DNA of 52,670 nucleotides. Source: Leyella lascolaii (GTDB taxonomy: Bacteria > Bacteroidota > Bacteroidia > Bacteroidales > Bacteroidaceae). The notes beneath the pieces were generated by a model. That model was not told the origin of the DNA. It did not search any database and saw only the letters and a list, made by a program, of their open reading frames with translations. Positions 1-10,085 of the stretch are shown piece by piece. How positions within the stretch are numbered: position 1 is the first letter of the stretch; every line of letters starts with the position of its first letter. The stretch is from positions 27,377 through 80,046 of the forward strand of contig NZ_LT556035.1 in assembly GCF_900079775.1 (NCBI RefSeq), in the 5' to 3' direction. Both the position numbers and the translations under genes were made by a program.

Positions 1-57
1 AGTAAAAAATCGAGGATAAAAAATCTTAAAACATTCTTTATCCCCGATTAAATATCG

Positions 58-65
58 TACCTTTG
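58..65 (+). promoter_or_regulatory. Orphan -7 promoter element (TACCTTTG)
   Basis: TACCTTTG matches the Bacteroidota sigma-ABfr -7 consensus TAnnTTTG exactly. I see no clear TTG -33 element about 20 bp upstream, and no recognisable gene follows. The first open frame downstream encodes only 17 codons (85-138) and is followed by a 9-bp hairpin at 152-173. Confidence 0.4.
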
Positions 66-551
66 CAACCGAAAGAGTTCTTTGGATGGTTATGCAAATC
101 ACAGCAGGATGCTACATTCTGTTTATTTCTAATTCGTAACCTCTTCTTTTTATGAGATAAAAACTTATCTCATTCTCAATCACTTATAAAAAAATACGTA
201 CTTTCCGTCATATAAACAAGCCTTTTCCGTCGAATAAAATTTCATTTTCTATTATAGAGAACATATAATAGAATGATATCCGATTACTTATGCTTATATG
301 TCTAAAAAACGCATATTCGTATCTGGACATATGTCTGCTTGTTTAAATACGATTCTCAGCGACTTGACGTTACACGAATGTACAGTCTTATTCCACTCTA
401 TCGCACATATGCTTAGTTTGTTTCCGAGAGATTGGAGACCTCTGTTTTGTCTGTAAAATTTGAAATAATACTCATGTATTCTGTATTTAATACATAACGT
501 TTCCAGGCAATAAGTCATATACATCACATCTGTCCATGTTGTTAAAAAAGC

Positions 552-579
552 ATAACTTCATTTTTTATAATGAAGTTAT
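552..579 (-). terminator. Hairpin with minus-strand T-run
   Basis: An 11-bp perfect stem (552-562 with 569-579) encloses a 6-base loop. Read on the minus strand it is followed by a run of six T after one C, as in an intrinsic terminator. No minus-strand gene between here and the glgP terminator (811-840) is convincing. It may be a back-up terminator for glgP or end an unseen small RNA. Confidence 0.45.
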
Positions 580-810
580 AGCTCCGGAACATGCAATCTT
601 TCATGTCTGCGTGTCAGTTTTCTCATCTCTTGTCTGCACTGTTGTCGCCATTCGGTTTCCCATTTTGCCCTGTATAATACGATACATTCTCGACAAAACC
701 AGAAACATAAAAAACAAGTAAGCTATACGAAATACGAATGTGGCAAAATGACTGATTCGGAATAAAACAAGTGAAAACTGAATATAAAAACTGGGTGTCC
801 GTAAAATATA

Positions 811-840
811 AAAGCATCGGATGCAAATATCCGATGCTTT
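811..840 (-). terminator. Terminator of the glycogen operon
   Basis: A 12-bp perfect stem (811-822 with 829-840) and a 6-base loop lie 28 bases past the glgP stop codon. On the minus strand the stem ends in a short T-rich tract. Confidence 0.8.
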
Positions 841-867
841 TATAATTAATATTAATTGCAATCTATA

Positions 868-3423
868 TCAGTCAAGCCACTTTACATAGCAGAACGCCTG
901 TCTGTGAGCCAGCATCTCATTCTTGGGGAACATCCTTACACATCCCTTGAACGAACCTGAGACATCCGGTTCGAATTCAAGTTCAAACGTATAAAGATTG
1001 CCTTCATGACCAACCATCTTGAACTCACGAACATTGAAAATCCGCTCCTCTCCGTTGAGGTCGGTCTTTACAGAAACAAATTCAAGACCGACAGCATCAT
1101 TAAGTCCCTGTTCGTCAATCACATATTGCATACTGTATTTTTTACCGGTTTCTACACCACTTACTACAAAGTCGGTTTTCGATACCACATGTATTGAATC
1201 CCAGCGCTCTGCAACAGTTTCCTTCCACTGTGCCAGTTCCTTTGCAAGCTGATTGTCGTTGGCAGACAGTTTCTTGAACAGGGAAGCCTGCTTTGTGTAG
1301 AAACGGCTGTAATAATCATCCAACTGACGCTTCATGGTATAATGAGGCGCAATTGTTGCAATTGAGTTCTTTATCGTCTTTATCCAGCCTTCGCTATATC
1401 CCTTCTTGTTGCGGTTATAATAGAGCGGTGCGATGTCATTTTCAAGCAGGCTGTAAATCATGGCTGCATCAAGACGATCCTGATAGCCTTGGTTCTGATA
1501 AGTGCGCTCCTGCGGCAGTGCCCATCCGGCACCTTTCCGATAGCCTTCAACCCACCATCCGTCAAGGACTGACAGATTGACAACACCGTTCATCTCGGCT
1601 TTCTCGCCTGACGTACCTGAAGCCTCAAGCGGTCGTGTCGGGGTGTTCATCCATATATCGACACCTGAAACAAGACGGAGGGCAAGCTGCATGTCATAAT
1701 CCTCAAGGAATATAATCTTGCCGAGGAACTCAGGACGCTGGCTTATCTCGAACACTCTCTTGATGAGTCCCTGTCCGGCTCCGTCAGCCGGATGTGCTTT
1801 TCCGGAGAATATAAACTGTACAGGACGCTCCGGATTGTTCACGATTTTGGCAAGACGATCAATATCTGTGAACAGCAGATGGGCACGCTTGTATGTGGCG
1901 AAGCGGCGGCAGAAGCCTATCATCAATGCGTTAGGATTTATGCGGTCGAGCAATGACACGACACGTGCGGGGTCGCCTTGGTTCTTAAGCCATGTCTCTG
2001 TAAATTTCTTGCGTATGTAATCAACAAGATTTTTCTTGAGAATCATTCGGGTCTTCCATATCTCCTCATCCGGCACATCATATATGCCATGCCAGATGCT
2101 TTCGTTGCTTTGGTCATTGAGGAAGTTCTTGTCGAAATATTTTGCATAGAGCTTCTGCCATTCAGGCGCGGTCCATGTAGGGAAATGTACACCGTTAGTA
2201 ACGTATCCGACATGATTTTCTTCAGGATAATATCCTCTCCATATCGGTGAGAACATCTTCTGGCTCACCCATCCGTGCAGTTTGCTGACACCGTTAACCT
2301 CCTGACATGTATTGCATGCAAATACAGACATACAGAACTGTTCTGAATGATCGTCCGGGTTCTGCCTGCCCATACCAATGAACTCATCCCATGTTATGCC
2401 GAGCATTGATGGGTAGCCTCCCATATATTTCCCGAAAAGGGACTCGTCAAAATAGTCGTGTCCTGCCGGCACCGGAGTGTGTACGGTATATAAGGAGGAA
2501 GCACGTACCAGCTCCATTGCCTGATTGAAATTCAGTCCGCTCTTGACATAGTCGCACAGACGCTGCAAGTTGCAGAGCGCGGCATGTCCCTCGTTACAAT
2601 GATAAATGTCCTTCTTTATACCGAGTTTCTTGAGCGTCAGCATTCCACCTATACCAAGCAGTATCTCCTGCTTCAGGCGGTTCTCGTTGTCACCGCCATA
2701 CAGTGAGTGGGTTATAGGCTTGTCAAATTCTGAGTTCAGCTCATTGTCAGTATCAAGAAGATACAGTTTTATGCGTCCCACATTAACTCTCCACACATAA
2801 GCATGTACCTGATAGTTCATATACGGCACATCCACCACAATAGGATTGCCGTCAGCATCGTTCTCACGCTCAATAGGCAGCGACTCAAAGTTCTGAGCCT
2901 CATATTTTGCTATCTGCTGTCCGTCCATATTGAGCGACTGTATGAAATAGCCGTAACGGTAAAGGAATCCGACAGCACACATATCCACATTGCTGTCCGA
3001 AGCCTCTTTCAGATAGTCACCGGCAAGCATGCCAAGACCGCCGGAATAAATCTTAAGTACATGGCTTAAGCCATATTCCATGCAGAAATATGCTACAGAA
3101 GGACGCGAATGGTCAGGCTCTACATCCATATATTCACGGAACTTCTTGTATACGCTCTTCACCCGACTCATTATTGCATGATCCTTTACAATGGCTTCCT
3201 TGCGGTCGTAGCTGAGACGTTCGAGAAGAAGAACAGGATTGTGCTTTACCTCTTCGAAAAGCTTTTCGTCCAGACTTTTCCATAGTTCCTGTGCCTCATA
3301 ATTCCATACCCACCACATATTATGGGCCAATTCGTCCAGGCATTTTAGCTGCTCCGGCAATCTTGATCTTACAATCAACTCCTTCCACTGAGGAGTGTTG
3401 GCATAATCTGATTTTATTTTCAT
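868..3423 (-). CDS. glgP: Glycogen/alpha-glucan phosphorylase (GT35)
   Basis: This 851-residue enzyme would release glucose 1-phosphate from alpha-1,4-glucan ends using phosphate and pyridoxal phosphate. The family is recognised from the N-terminal segment (AYFCMEYGL, then [18 protein letters not shown]), the NEGHAAL motif, and the PLP-binding block [14 protein letters not shown], in which Lys608 is the expected Schiff-base lysine. The length fits the short bacterial alpha-glucan phosphorylases rather than the E. coli GlgP/MalP type. It begins 9 bases after the glycogen synthase gene ends and is followed by a good terminator, so the two genes form a synthesis/degradation operon. No glgB or glgC is nearby. 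Confidence 0.95.
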   Translation of the reverse strand: MKIKSDYANTPQWKELIVRSRLPEQLKCLDELAHNMWWVWNYEAQELWKSLDEKLFEEVKHNPVLLLERLSYDRKEAIVKDHAIMSRVKSVYKKFREYMDVEPDHSRPSVAYFCMEYGLSHVLKIYSGGLGMLAGDYLKEASDSNVDMCAVGFLYRYGYFIQSLNMDGQQIAKYEAQNFESLPIERENDADGNPIVVDVPYMNYQVHAYVWRVNVGRIKLYLLDTDNELNSEFDKPITHSLYGGDNENRLKQEILLGIGGMLTLKKLGIKKDIYHCNEGHAALCNLQRLCDYVKSGLNFNQAMELVRASSLYTVHTPVPAGHDYFDESLFGKYMGGYPSMLGITWDEFIGMGRQNPDDHSEQFCMSVFACNTCQEVNGVSKLHGWVSQKMFSPIWRGYYPEENHVGYVTNGVHFPTWTAPEWQKLYAKYFDKNFLNDQSNESIWHGIYDVPDEEIWKTRMILKKNLVDYIRKKFTETWLKNQGDPARVVSLLDRINPNALMIGFCRRFATYKRAHLLFTDIDRLAKIVNNPERPVQFIFSGKAHPADGAGQGLIKRVFEISQRPEFLGKIIFLEDYDMQLALRLVSGVDIWMNTPTRPLEASGTSGEKAEMNGVVNLSVLDGWWVEGYRKGAGWALPQERTYQNQGYQDRLDAAMIYSLLENDIAPLYYNRNKKGYSEGWIKTIKNSIATIAPHYTMKRQLDDYYSRFYTKQASLFKKLSANDNQLAKELAQWKETVAERWDSIHVVSKTDFVVSGVETGKKYSMQYVIDEQGLNDAVGLEFVSVKTDLNGEERIFNVREFKMVGHEGNLYTFELEFEPDVSGSFKGCVRMFPKNEMLAHRQAFCYVKWLD

Positions 3424-3432
3424 AATTATATT

Positions 3433-5103
3433 TTAGTTATTTTCTGACATTCTTTTCTGAGCTGCACGGAGAGAATAATCATAAGCAGCATAATAGTGTT
3501 TGATAAAATTGCTCCATAAAGCCATCTTCGACAATGAAGCTGCGTTATCTCTGGATGATTTCACTTCCGCATCAGTAAATCCGGCATACTCCTCCACCGT
3601 TTCCTTTATGGTTTCAGCCACATCGAAATAGTTGTAGTCGTTACGATGAATCACCTTGACTCCGTCTTCTATCTCTCCGTATTTGCCCTTTACCGAATTC
3701 ACCCATAAACCGAACCCTGCGAGGTCTGTCGTTATACAAGGAACCTTAAAGGCTACAGCTTCCAACGGAGTGTATCCCCACGGCTCGTAATAAGACGGGT
3801 AAATGCAAAGATCGTTTCCTAACACCAGATCGTAATATGTCATGTTGAATATGCCGTCATCACCTGTCAGATAGCACGGCACAAAAATAATCTGTACCTT
3901 TGAACTGGCATTGTTCTGTACATTCATGCCTTTCAACATGCCTATAACCCTGTCTTCATTCATATTGTTGAGCCAGTGAGTGAGCAGCGGCGTGTCAAGC
4001 GGTGTGTCAAAAGTCTGACCTGAACCAATGCGCGCAGACAAATCCTCACGAGGAGAACTTACCCACCCCGGTACTTCAATAAAGGCTATCGCCCTACGTT
4101 TGAATTTATCATCGTTCCTCAAACGGTTAACAGCCTCGATGAACACGTCGATTCCTTTGTTTCTGAATTCATATCGGCCACTCGTCGATATTATCAGTGT
4201 ATCATCATCCGTGCTGCACCCGGTAAGCGCATTGGCGACCTGAAGCAGCTTTCGGCGTGCCATGCGGCGTTTACGCATGAATGTCGAACTTTTAGGTATG
4301 AAACTGTTGTCAAAACCGTTTGGCAGAATAAAATCCGCAGGTCTGTCCAACAATTCGGCACACTCTCTGCCTGTTATATCGCTTACTGTCGTAAAGCAGT
4401 CCACGTGACAGGCTGTCTGCTTTTCTATGGAATGTTTGCTTTGCATGTTAAGTTCCGCAGCCATCTGGTCACCGTTATATGCAAACAGATAGTCATACAA
4501 AGGCTTGTTGTTGCCAGCTATACTTCGTCCTATACTTGTCGCATGCGTTGTGAACAGAGTTGCAATCTCCGGCAATTTGTGGTTGATGTATAACAATCCG
4601 AGTCCGGTCATCCATTCATTACCATGATATATCACGCGTGTTTCCGGAGTAAGATAAAACGAATGGAAACTCTCTACCACCTTAGCTGCCGCAAATGAGA
4701 ACATAGATGCCTCATCATAATCGCCATAAGCATGAAGACTGTCCACACCGTAAAGTTCCCAGATGCGAGTATATATATCATTCTTTTCTGCATAGAATGG
4801 AGTGAAATCAACCAATACGGCAACAGGATTGCCGGGTATTTTCCAACGGCCAACCCTTACATTCAGCCCTTCCTCATGCGCATGCATTCTCCATTCAGCA
4901 TAGAGACGCTCGTCACTTTCAAAATAAGGACATTGCTTGCTGCCCCAACAGTCAGGACCTATAAAAATCAAATTATCTTTTAGTTTTTCCTGTAAAGTTT
5001 TCGCTCGTGTAGATAAAACCGTGTATATACCACCGACTTTATTACAAACTTCCCAACTCGACTCAAACAAATAGTCCGGGAACAATAAACTCTCTTTAGC
5101 CAT
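3433..5103 (-). CDS. Glycogen synthase, GT3 (eukaryote-like) family
   Basis: Predicted glycosyltransferase that extends glycogen, 556 residues. The N-terminus (FESSWEVCNKVGGIYTV) resembles the animal and fungal GT3 glycogen synthases, not bacterial GlgA. The C-terminal half contains YYEPWGYTPLEA, carrying the conserved glutamates of the donor site. GT3 enzymes use UDP-glucose, and UDP-glucose-dependent glycogen synthesis is known in Prevotella, so UDP-glucose is the likely donor here. The reading frame extends upstream to 5133, but I place the start at 5103: the promoter's -7 element (5123-5130) overlaps the longer version, and MAKESLLFPDYLFE begins the homologous region. It is the first gene of an operon with glgP. 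Confidence 0.9.
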   Translation of the reverse strand: MAKESLLFPDYLFESSWEVCNKVGGIYTVLSTRAKTLQEKLKDNLIFIGPDCWGSKQCPYFESDERLYAEWRMHAHEEGLNVRVGRWKIPGNPVAVLVDFTPFYAEKNDIYTRIWELYGVDSLHAYGDYDEASMFSFAAAKVVESFHSFYLTPETRVIYHGNEWMTGLGLLYINHKLPEIATLFTTHATSIGRSIAGNNKPLYDYLFAYNGDQMAAELNMQSKHSIEKQTACHVDCFTTVSDITGRECAELLDRPADFILPNGFDNSFIPKSSTFMRKRRMARRKLLQVANALTGCSTDDDTLIISTSGRYEFRNKGIDVFIEAVNRLRNDDKFKRRAIAFIEVPGWVSSPREDLSARIGSGQTFDTPLDTPLLTHWLNNMNEDRVIGMLKGMNVQNNASSKVQIIFVPCYLTGDDGIFNMTYYDLVLGNDLCIYPSYYEPWGYTPLEAVAFKVPCITTDLAGFGLWVNSVKGKYGEIEDGVKVIHRNDYNYFDVAETIKETVEEYAGFTDAEVKSSRDNAASLSKMALWSNFIKHYYAAYDYSLRAAQKRMSENN

Positions 5104-5122
5104 ATGAAAAAATATATGTCTG

Positions 5123-5153
5123 CAAATGTACACATTTTGGTATAAATTACCAA
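5123..5153 (-). promoter_or_regulatory. Promoter of the glycogen operon
   Basis: On the minus strand TTG (5151-5153) is followed after exactly 20 bases by TACATTTG (5123-5130), a full match to the Bacteroidota TTG/TAnnTTTG promoter. Transcription should begin near 5117, giving a leader of only about 14 bases before ATG 5103. This rules against a start at 5133. Confidence 0.75.
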
Positions 5154-5205
5154 CTTTTATGAATATAAAAATAAATAAAACGGGAGTATTCTTGATTTAA
5201 TTTGG

Positions 5206-5213
5206 TATTTTTG
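5206..5213 (+). promoter_or_regulatory. -7 element for the 5234 gene
   Basis: TATTTTTG matches TAnnTTTG and ends 20 bases before the ATG. No convincing -33 element is present at the usual distance. Confidence 0.45.
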
Positions 5214-5233
5214 TAAAATAAAAAAGACTGAAA

Positions 5234-5653
5234 ATGAAAAGAATATCCATATTGGCAATAATGTCTGCACTCGCTATGAATGTATTTTCTCAAAATGACT
5301 CCATATTCAAGTGCAACCTGTATAACGAGGAATACAATGTGTATATGAAGATAAATCTTTATGACAACAACATAACAGCACCACGACAGGAAATATTCGG
5401 AGAACTGCCGGGATTCTTCGGACAGGATAACGACAGCAGGGTCTGGCTGATAACAGACGCAAAGATTGTAAACAGCAACACTGCGAAACTTTCGATTGTA
5501 AACGACTACGGGAGCGAAGATCTTACGGCTACACTTACTTTAGACAAGGAGAGTAATTACATCCTTAAACAAGTAGACGGAAGCCGGATAAAAATTGTTG
5601 AAAAACGGAAATGGGTAAAGATTCCGACAGAAATAAAATTCAAAAAGAAATAG
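5234..5653 (+). CDS. Small secreted protein of unknown function
   Basis: A 139-residue protein with a typical N-terminal signal peptide (MKRISILAIMSALAMNVFSQ) and probable cleavage after the Ser-Gln at residues 19-20. The mature part is rich in alternating hydrophobic and polar residues, suggesting beta strands, and ends in a lysine-rich tail (KFKKK). It carries no lipobox cysteine and no domain I recognise. It is a lone plus-strand gene between two minus-strand operons, has its own -7 element, and shares a bidirectional terminator with the operon on its right. Function unknown; likely periplasmic or outer-membrane associated. Confidence 0.7.
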   Translation: MKRISILAIMSALAMNVFSQNDSIFKCNLYNEEYNVYMKINLYDNNITAPRQEIFGELPGFFGQDNDSRVWLITDAKIVNSNTAKLSIVNDYGSEDLTATLTLDKESNYILKQVDGSRIKIVEKRKWVKIPTEIKFKKK

Positions 5654-5744
5654 TATTGCACTATATATATGACCGATTGAGGCTTAACAATCTACCGCAA
5701 AGACTTACATCCGTCTGAACTGTGTATTTTCTGATAATGCTAAA

Positions 5745-5787
5745 AGCCAACTAATTCATATTATGAATATGTTTGAATTAGTTGGCT
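5745..5787. terminator. Bidirectional terminator between convergent genes
   Basis: A 14-bp perfect stem (5745-5758 with 5774-5787) lies between the ends of the 5234 gene and the dnaN operon. A-rich sequence on the left and T-rich sequence on the right give short U-tracts in both directions. Confidence 0.8.
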
Positions 5788-5813
5788 GATTTTGTGTTAT
5801 TTACTGAATAACC

Positions 5814-7478
5814 TCATTTATATTTATCTATTAACTCCTGCGCCCTGCTGTCTCCAAGTCCACGTGCCTTCTCAAGCATTTGCAATCCGTTGGATTTATC
5901 TTTCTTATGAATCAATGCCAGTCCCTTTATAAGATATGCGTCCGGAAATTCAGGGGCTATCCTAATACATAGGTCTGCTGATTTTATAGCATCATCGAGC
6001 TGATTTAACCTCAACTGAAGCGAACTCATTTCAGCCAGATATACCGGTTCATTTGGATTAAGATAAGCCGCATGAGCTATATCATTGAGAGCCTGTTTAT
6101 ACTGTTTAATATTTAATTCACACTTGAACCTTGTATAATAGAAAGGTGCATCGGCATTCCCTAACATTAAAGTATCGTAGACATTATAGTCTGCAAGAGC
6201 CTTTCTATATTCTCCCATTTTGTCATAAATCTGCCCTCGTGCAAGAATATAAGGAGATGATATGCTTGTCAATGGTTTAGGGCAAGCCGAAACTGCACTG
6301 TCAAGAAGGACTACGACTTCAGTATCAGGAGCATTAAGCTGTATTTTACATTGTGCAGCCTCCAAGAACAACTCTTCGCGCTTCAATTCTTCTTTTGTAA
6401 GACCGATAAACATATCATATGCTTTCTGATAATCTCCTTTTGTGTAGATTATCTGTGCCTCACGATGCCTATAAACAGGCTGCGGAGACATCTCATAAGC
6501 TTTTCTTATTTCCCCCAAAGCCTTATCCAGAGTCCATTCCTTATATGTGGTATCTGGACTATATATAAGTTTCTGATAAATTACAGAAGAATATTCTGCA
6601 TGCGCGGTGGCTTTGTCGGCAGTCTTTTCAATGGCGGTTTTCATCGTCTTGTCGGCTTCTTCGAAGTGTCCTGCACTTACAAGATTCATGGCACGGGTTG
6701 AATATCCGTTGACCTCTGTCGGGAAAGAGCTTATAAAATCATCCACATATTTTACATATTTAGAAGAATCACATTGCTCTTTTGCCATCACAAGCATTAT
6801 CAAAGCTTCCTGCTTATCTGCGGGCATGTTTAGTTTTATTCCTGTCTGGCGGTACATTGAGTTGCTTATGAAAAGACCTTTAGTCTCAATGCTGTCAGTG
6901 AAATTCGCATCAACCACATTAATGCCAGCCGAAGAACCTGACCGCTGGAACAAACCAGTAAGCTTTCCATCTTTATCTATAACCGGACATCCGGAAAATT
7001 CCGGTGCATCCTCCATTGAAATTATATAATATGTGTATTTATCCATGAATGCCTCCGTTTTGTCTATTTCACACTTGCTGGCACCCAGTTTGTTGTTCTT
7101 ATTAAATAAGACCCACATGTTTTCACCCTGTGTGGATGGTTTTCTTGCAATTTCAACGGAAGATGTTTTGCCCTTTACTTTAAACTTGCATACATTATAC
7201 AACTCATTGGCACCTATAATAGACTCAACCTCCATTATGTCACCATTACTGGTCTTAACTACTGCGCTGTCTGTGTCAATGAACGGAGTCCATAGACTTA
7301 TTGCCTCACCTTCAGAACCAACAAACACACCATATATGTCTGATGATTTTATATTACCATCTTTGTCAAAAGTTGTAAGTGTAAAAACAGACTTGCCATA
7401 TTTCTTTACAGACGGCTGCGCATTACTTAATGAAATAGACAATGTCAGTATAGCAATGAAAGAATATAATCTTTTCAT
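5814..7478 (-). CDS. Secreted trypsin-fold pseudoprotease with TPR repeats
   Basis: A 554-residue exported protein; the signal peptide ends near SLSNAQ at residue 21. Residues of about 25-190 resemble the trypsin-like domain of HtrA-type proteins: a strand pattern including YGVFVGSEGEAISLW, and EFSGCPVIDKDGKLTGLF in place of GNSGGP(L/V). The catalytic His and Asp positions appear to be occupied by other residues, so I expect no proteolysis. Residues of about 210-550 form a series of TPR-like helical pairs (for example the ending PEFPDAYLIKGLALIHKKDK). It is the last gene of the dnaN operon, 18 bases after recN, and a strong terminator follows. It may be a periplasmic scaffold; the partner is unknown. 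Confidence 0.7.
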   Translation of the reverse strand: MKRLYSFIAILTLSISLSNAQPSVKKYGKSVFTLTTFDKDGNIKSSDIYGVFVGSEGEAISLWTPFIDTDSAVVKTSNGDIMEVESIIGANELYNVCKFKVKGKTSSVEIARKPSTQGENMWVLFNKNNKLGASKCEIDKTEAFMDKYTYYIISMEDAPEFSGCPVIDKDGKLTGLFQRSGSSAGINVVDANFTDSIETKGLFISNSMYRQTGIKLNMPADKQEALIMLVMAKEQCDSSKYVKYVDDFISSFPTEVNGYSTRAMNLVSAGHFEEADKTMKTAIEKTADKATAHAEYSSVIYQKLIYSPDTTYKEWTLDKALGEIRKAYEMSPQPVYRHREAQIIYTKGDYQKAYDMFIGLTKEELKREELFLEAAQCKIQLNAPDTEVVVLLDSAVSACPKPLTSISSPYILARGQIYDKMGEYRKALADYNVYDTLMLGNADAPFYYTRFKCELNIKQYKQALNDIAHAAYLNPNEPVYLAEMSSLQLRLNQLDDAIKSADLCIRIAPEFPDAYLIKGLALIHKKDKSNGLQMLEKARGLGDSRAQELIDKYK

Positions 7479-7496
7479 ATTAATATCGTTGATAAA

Positions 7497-9170
7497 TTAA
7501 TTCAGTTTTAATAAAGTTCTCGCATTCTCTATCGCGGCACCGGATATGTCTGTACCACTCAGCATTTGAGCAATCTCCTTTACCCTTTCCTCATAAGACA
7601 AAACACTCATCCGGCTGTTTGTCCCTTCCGGTGTCTCGGTTTTTGTAACTTTATAATGACTTGTTCCTATAGCTGCGATCTGCGGCAGGTGAGTAATGCA
7701 TATCACCTGATGATCACCGTCTCCCAACTCTCTCATTATATGAGCCATTTGCTCCGCCACACGACCACTTACTCCAACATCAATTTCATCGAATATAATC
7801 GTCGGAAGTCCTGCGACCTTGCTCATCATGGCTTTTAACGATAGCATGACCCGCGAGATTTCTCCTCCAGATGCGACCTGTGCAATAGGTTGTAACGGGG
7901 AGCTTGTGTTAGAGCTGAACAAGTAAGTAACTTTATCAAGACCTTTTGCTGTAAGCTCCTTTTGTAAAGTCATCTCTATTTTGAATCTAATGTTAGGTAT
8001 ACCAAGAGGGACAAGTCTTGAAGCCAATTCTTTTTCAAGTAGGTTTGCTGCTTTACGCCGTGACTCAGTCAATAGTCCGGCATGCCTGATACAAGAATTC
8101 CTCAAATCCTTTACTTTATCTTGAAGCTCGGCAAGCTCATTATCAAAATTATCTATTTTGTTCAATTGACTCTCTATTTCTTCATGTTTTCTTATTAGTT
8201 CTGAAACGCTGTCAACATGAAACTTGTTTTCAAGAGTATATATAGTGTCAAGTCTTGCGTTTATATATTGCAATTTATCAGGGTCGTAATCAATACCGTC
8301 TGTATGCGACACCACTTCTCTGGAAATATCCTTTAATTCAATAAGACAATTATTCAGACGTTCCGCCAAATTCTCTGCATCAGGATATACCGTCTGTATG
8401 TTATACATTGAATCAGACGCATTCTTTAACATACTGATGATATTTTGCTCATTGCCAGACAGAATGCCGTCAACGTTAAACAACGCACTTTTTATATCCT
8501 CTGCATGGGTAAGCACCTCACTCTGCTGTTCCAGATGCTCCTGCTCTCCATTCTCAAGATTCGCGTCTGAGAGTTCCTTGTTCTGGAACTTTAGAAAATC
8601 CTCATTCTCCTTTATCCGTGCAATAGTGTCTTGCAATTCATTCAATTTACAGACTTCATCCTTATAACATTTATATAAATTCTGATACTCTGTAAGAATT
8701 GCCTTGTTCTGAGCGAAAATATCTATTACATTCAGCTGGAAGTCCTCTTTATTCAGCATCAGATTCTGATGCTGACTGTGTATATCCATAAGATGCTCTC
8801 CCAAAGACTTAAGAGTTGAAAGAGTGACAGGAGTATCATTTATGAATGCACGGTTCTTGCCATTTGTATTTATTTCCCTTCTTAGGATACATTCACTTCC
8901 GTTACTGTCCAGATTACTGTCTTCCAGAAAGCGGTCAATAAAATTACGATCATAATCAGATATTGAGAAAATTGCCTCAACAACACATTTATCTTTACCG
9001 CTTTTTATCATCTTTACATCAGCCCTGTTTCCCAAGAGCATGCTCACGGCACCAATGATTATGCTTTTACCGGCTCCCGTTTCGCCTGTTATAACAGAGA
9101 AACCAGAACTGAATGTAATATCCAATTCGTCAATTAATGTGAAGTTGCTTATATATAAATGTTTAAGCAT
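7497..9170 (-). CDS. recN: DNA repair protein RecN
   Basis: SMC-like ATPase (557 residues) that acts early in double-strand break repair. The N-terminus carries the Walker A motif GETGAGKS; a long coiled-coil region (about residues 160-380) follows; the C-terminal half has the ABC signature region ASGGEISRVMLSLK and Walker B FDEIDVGVSG. Length and domain order are normal. It starts 3 bases after the DUF4835 gene ends and is co-transcribed with dnaN and the exonuclease. Confidence 0.97.
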   Translation of the reverse strand: MLKHLYISNFTLIDELDITFSSGFSVITGETGAGKSIIIGAVSMLLGNRADVKMIKSGKDKCVVEAIFSISDYDRNFIDRFLEDSNLDSNGSECILRREINTNGKNRAFINDTPVTLSTLKSLGEHLMDIHSQHQNLMLNKEDFQLNVIDIFAQNKAILTEYQNLYKCYKDEVCKLNELQDTIARIKENEDFLKFQNKELSDANLENGEQEHLEQQSEVLTHAEDIKSALFNVDGILSGNEQNIISMLKNASDSMYNIQTVYPDAENLAERLNNCLIELKDISREVVSHTDGIDYDPDKLQYINARLDTIYTLENKFHVDSVSELIRKHEEIESQLNKIDNFDNELAELQDKVKDLRNSCIRHAGLLTESRRKAANLLEKELASRLVPLGIPNIRFKIEMTLQKELTAKGLDKVTYLFSSNTSSPLQPIAQVASGGEISRVMLSLKAMMSKVAGLPTIIFDEIDVGVSGRVAEQMAHIMRELGDGDHQVICITHLPQIAAIGTSHYKVTKTETPEGTNSRMSVLSYEERVKEIAQMLSGTDISGAAIENARTLLKLN

Positions 9171-9173
9171 TGT

Positions 9174-10085
9174 TTATTCTTTTATTTTTTCCCAGGCAGA
9201 GTTCTGGCTCGCATTTATCGAAAACAGAATATTATATACCGACTCTTTTTCCTTTTGTGTACCCTTACCTTTGTAGATGTTAGCCAGTTCATCACGTTTA
9301 TAATCTGTCCATATTTGTGGCAGCATGCTCATGGGGTTATCTTCGTGACACTTTTTTAAATCATTCTCTATTGCGATGGTTATGTTTGTTCTCCCCCGCT
9401 CAGCATTATTCGCCATTTCGTCCAGTCCTGTTCTGTAATAATCATATTGGAATTGCCTGAATGTCTTCATCGAACCATCAAGATAATCATTGATGATGGC
9501 AAAACGGTTACGGTCATTATCAAACGCTTTCCATCCGGGGAAATTGAGGTTCTGACTGTTGTTTGCAAGATTCATACACTGCTGCAGGACCTCCTCGCCT
9601 CCCATTGGCGCAAATGTGTCCAGATTGATGCCGATTATAAGATATGCATAATATGCAACAAGCGCAGTCAGCTGATTATCCACATTTTCTTCATTGAACT
9701 GAAGCTGATCAAACTGTGCATAATTAAAATTAAAATCGTTGTCTGTATTGTTATATATCGTACTTGTATATGTCGAATTATATACAGGGCGGTTCGCCTG
9801 GATTGTAGCCTTGCAAGTAAACAGATTTGATGAATTATCGTATTTAGTAACGGTTATGTTGAAATTGCACGGAATCCTTTCATTTTTCTGAAATTGCAGA
9901 TTTGTCCATTGCCGGTCATTTATAAATTGAGTAAGTGTTTGTTTCAGATCCTCAAACACACTTGCGTCCGTACCTTGAATCTGACTGTAATTCAAAGTGA
10001 CACGTGCCTGTAACTCCTGAGCGCGTACGGCATCAGCTAATATGAACATTATTGCGAAAAACAACAGTAAAGCTTTCTTTCTCAT
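9174..10085 (-). CDS. DUF4835 family secreted protein (PorD-like)
   Basis: A 303-residue protein with a signal peptide (MRKKALLLFFAIMFILADAV, cleavage near RAQ). Composition and order (ELQARVTLNYSQIQGTD near the N-terminus, many Asn and Tyr residues, and QASQNSAWEKIKE-type ending) match the Bacteroidota DUF4835 family, which sits between coaBC and recN in many members of the phylum. From memory, some databases call this family PorD and link it to type IX secretion; I cannot confirm that here. Its start overlaps the coaBC stop by 4 bases (ATGA), a sign of translational coupling. Confidence 0.8.
   Translation of the reverse strand: MRKKALLLFFAIMFILADAVRAQELQARVTLNYSQIQGTDASVFEDLKQTLTQFINDRQWTNLQFQKNERIPCNFNITVTKYDNSSNLFTCKATIQANRPVYNSTYTSTIYNNTDNDFNFNYAQFDQLQFNEENVDNQLTALVAYYAYLIIGINLDTFAPMGGEEVLQQCMNLANNSQNLNFPGWKAFDNDRNRFAIINDYLDGSMKTFRQFQYDYYRTGLDEMANNAERGRTNITIAIENDLKKCHEDNPMSMLPQIWTDYKRDELANIYKGKGTQKEKESVYNILFSINASQNSAWEKIKE

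Larger units (their letters stand above)
1..810. other. Gene-free left edge with hairpins and an orphan promoter element
   Basis: I see no convincing gene in this stretch; the short ORFs on both strands lack family resemblance and overlap hairpins. It holds an imperfect inverted repeat at 8-20/38-50, a perfect TAnnTTTG element at 58-65 on the plus strand, a 9-bp hairpin at 152-173, and an 11-bp hairpin at 552-579 that has a T-run on its minus-strand side. The region is AT-rich. The upstream neighbour lies outside the window, so the leftmost 60 bases may belong to its 3' end. Confidence 0.6.

Noticed and set aside
294..527. 77-codon minus-strand frame near the left edge
   Set aside because: No promoter, no resemblance, and it lies next to a minus-strand terminator-like hairpin.
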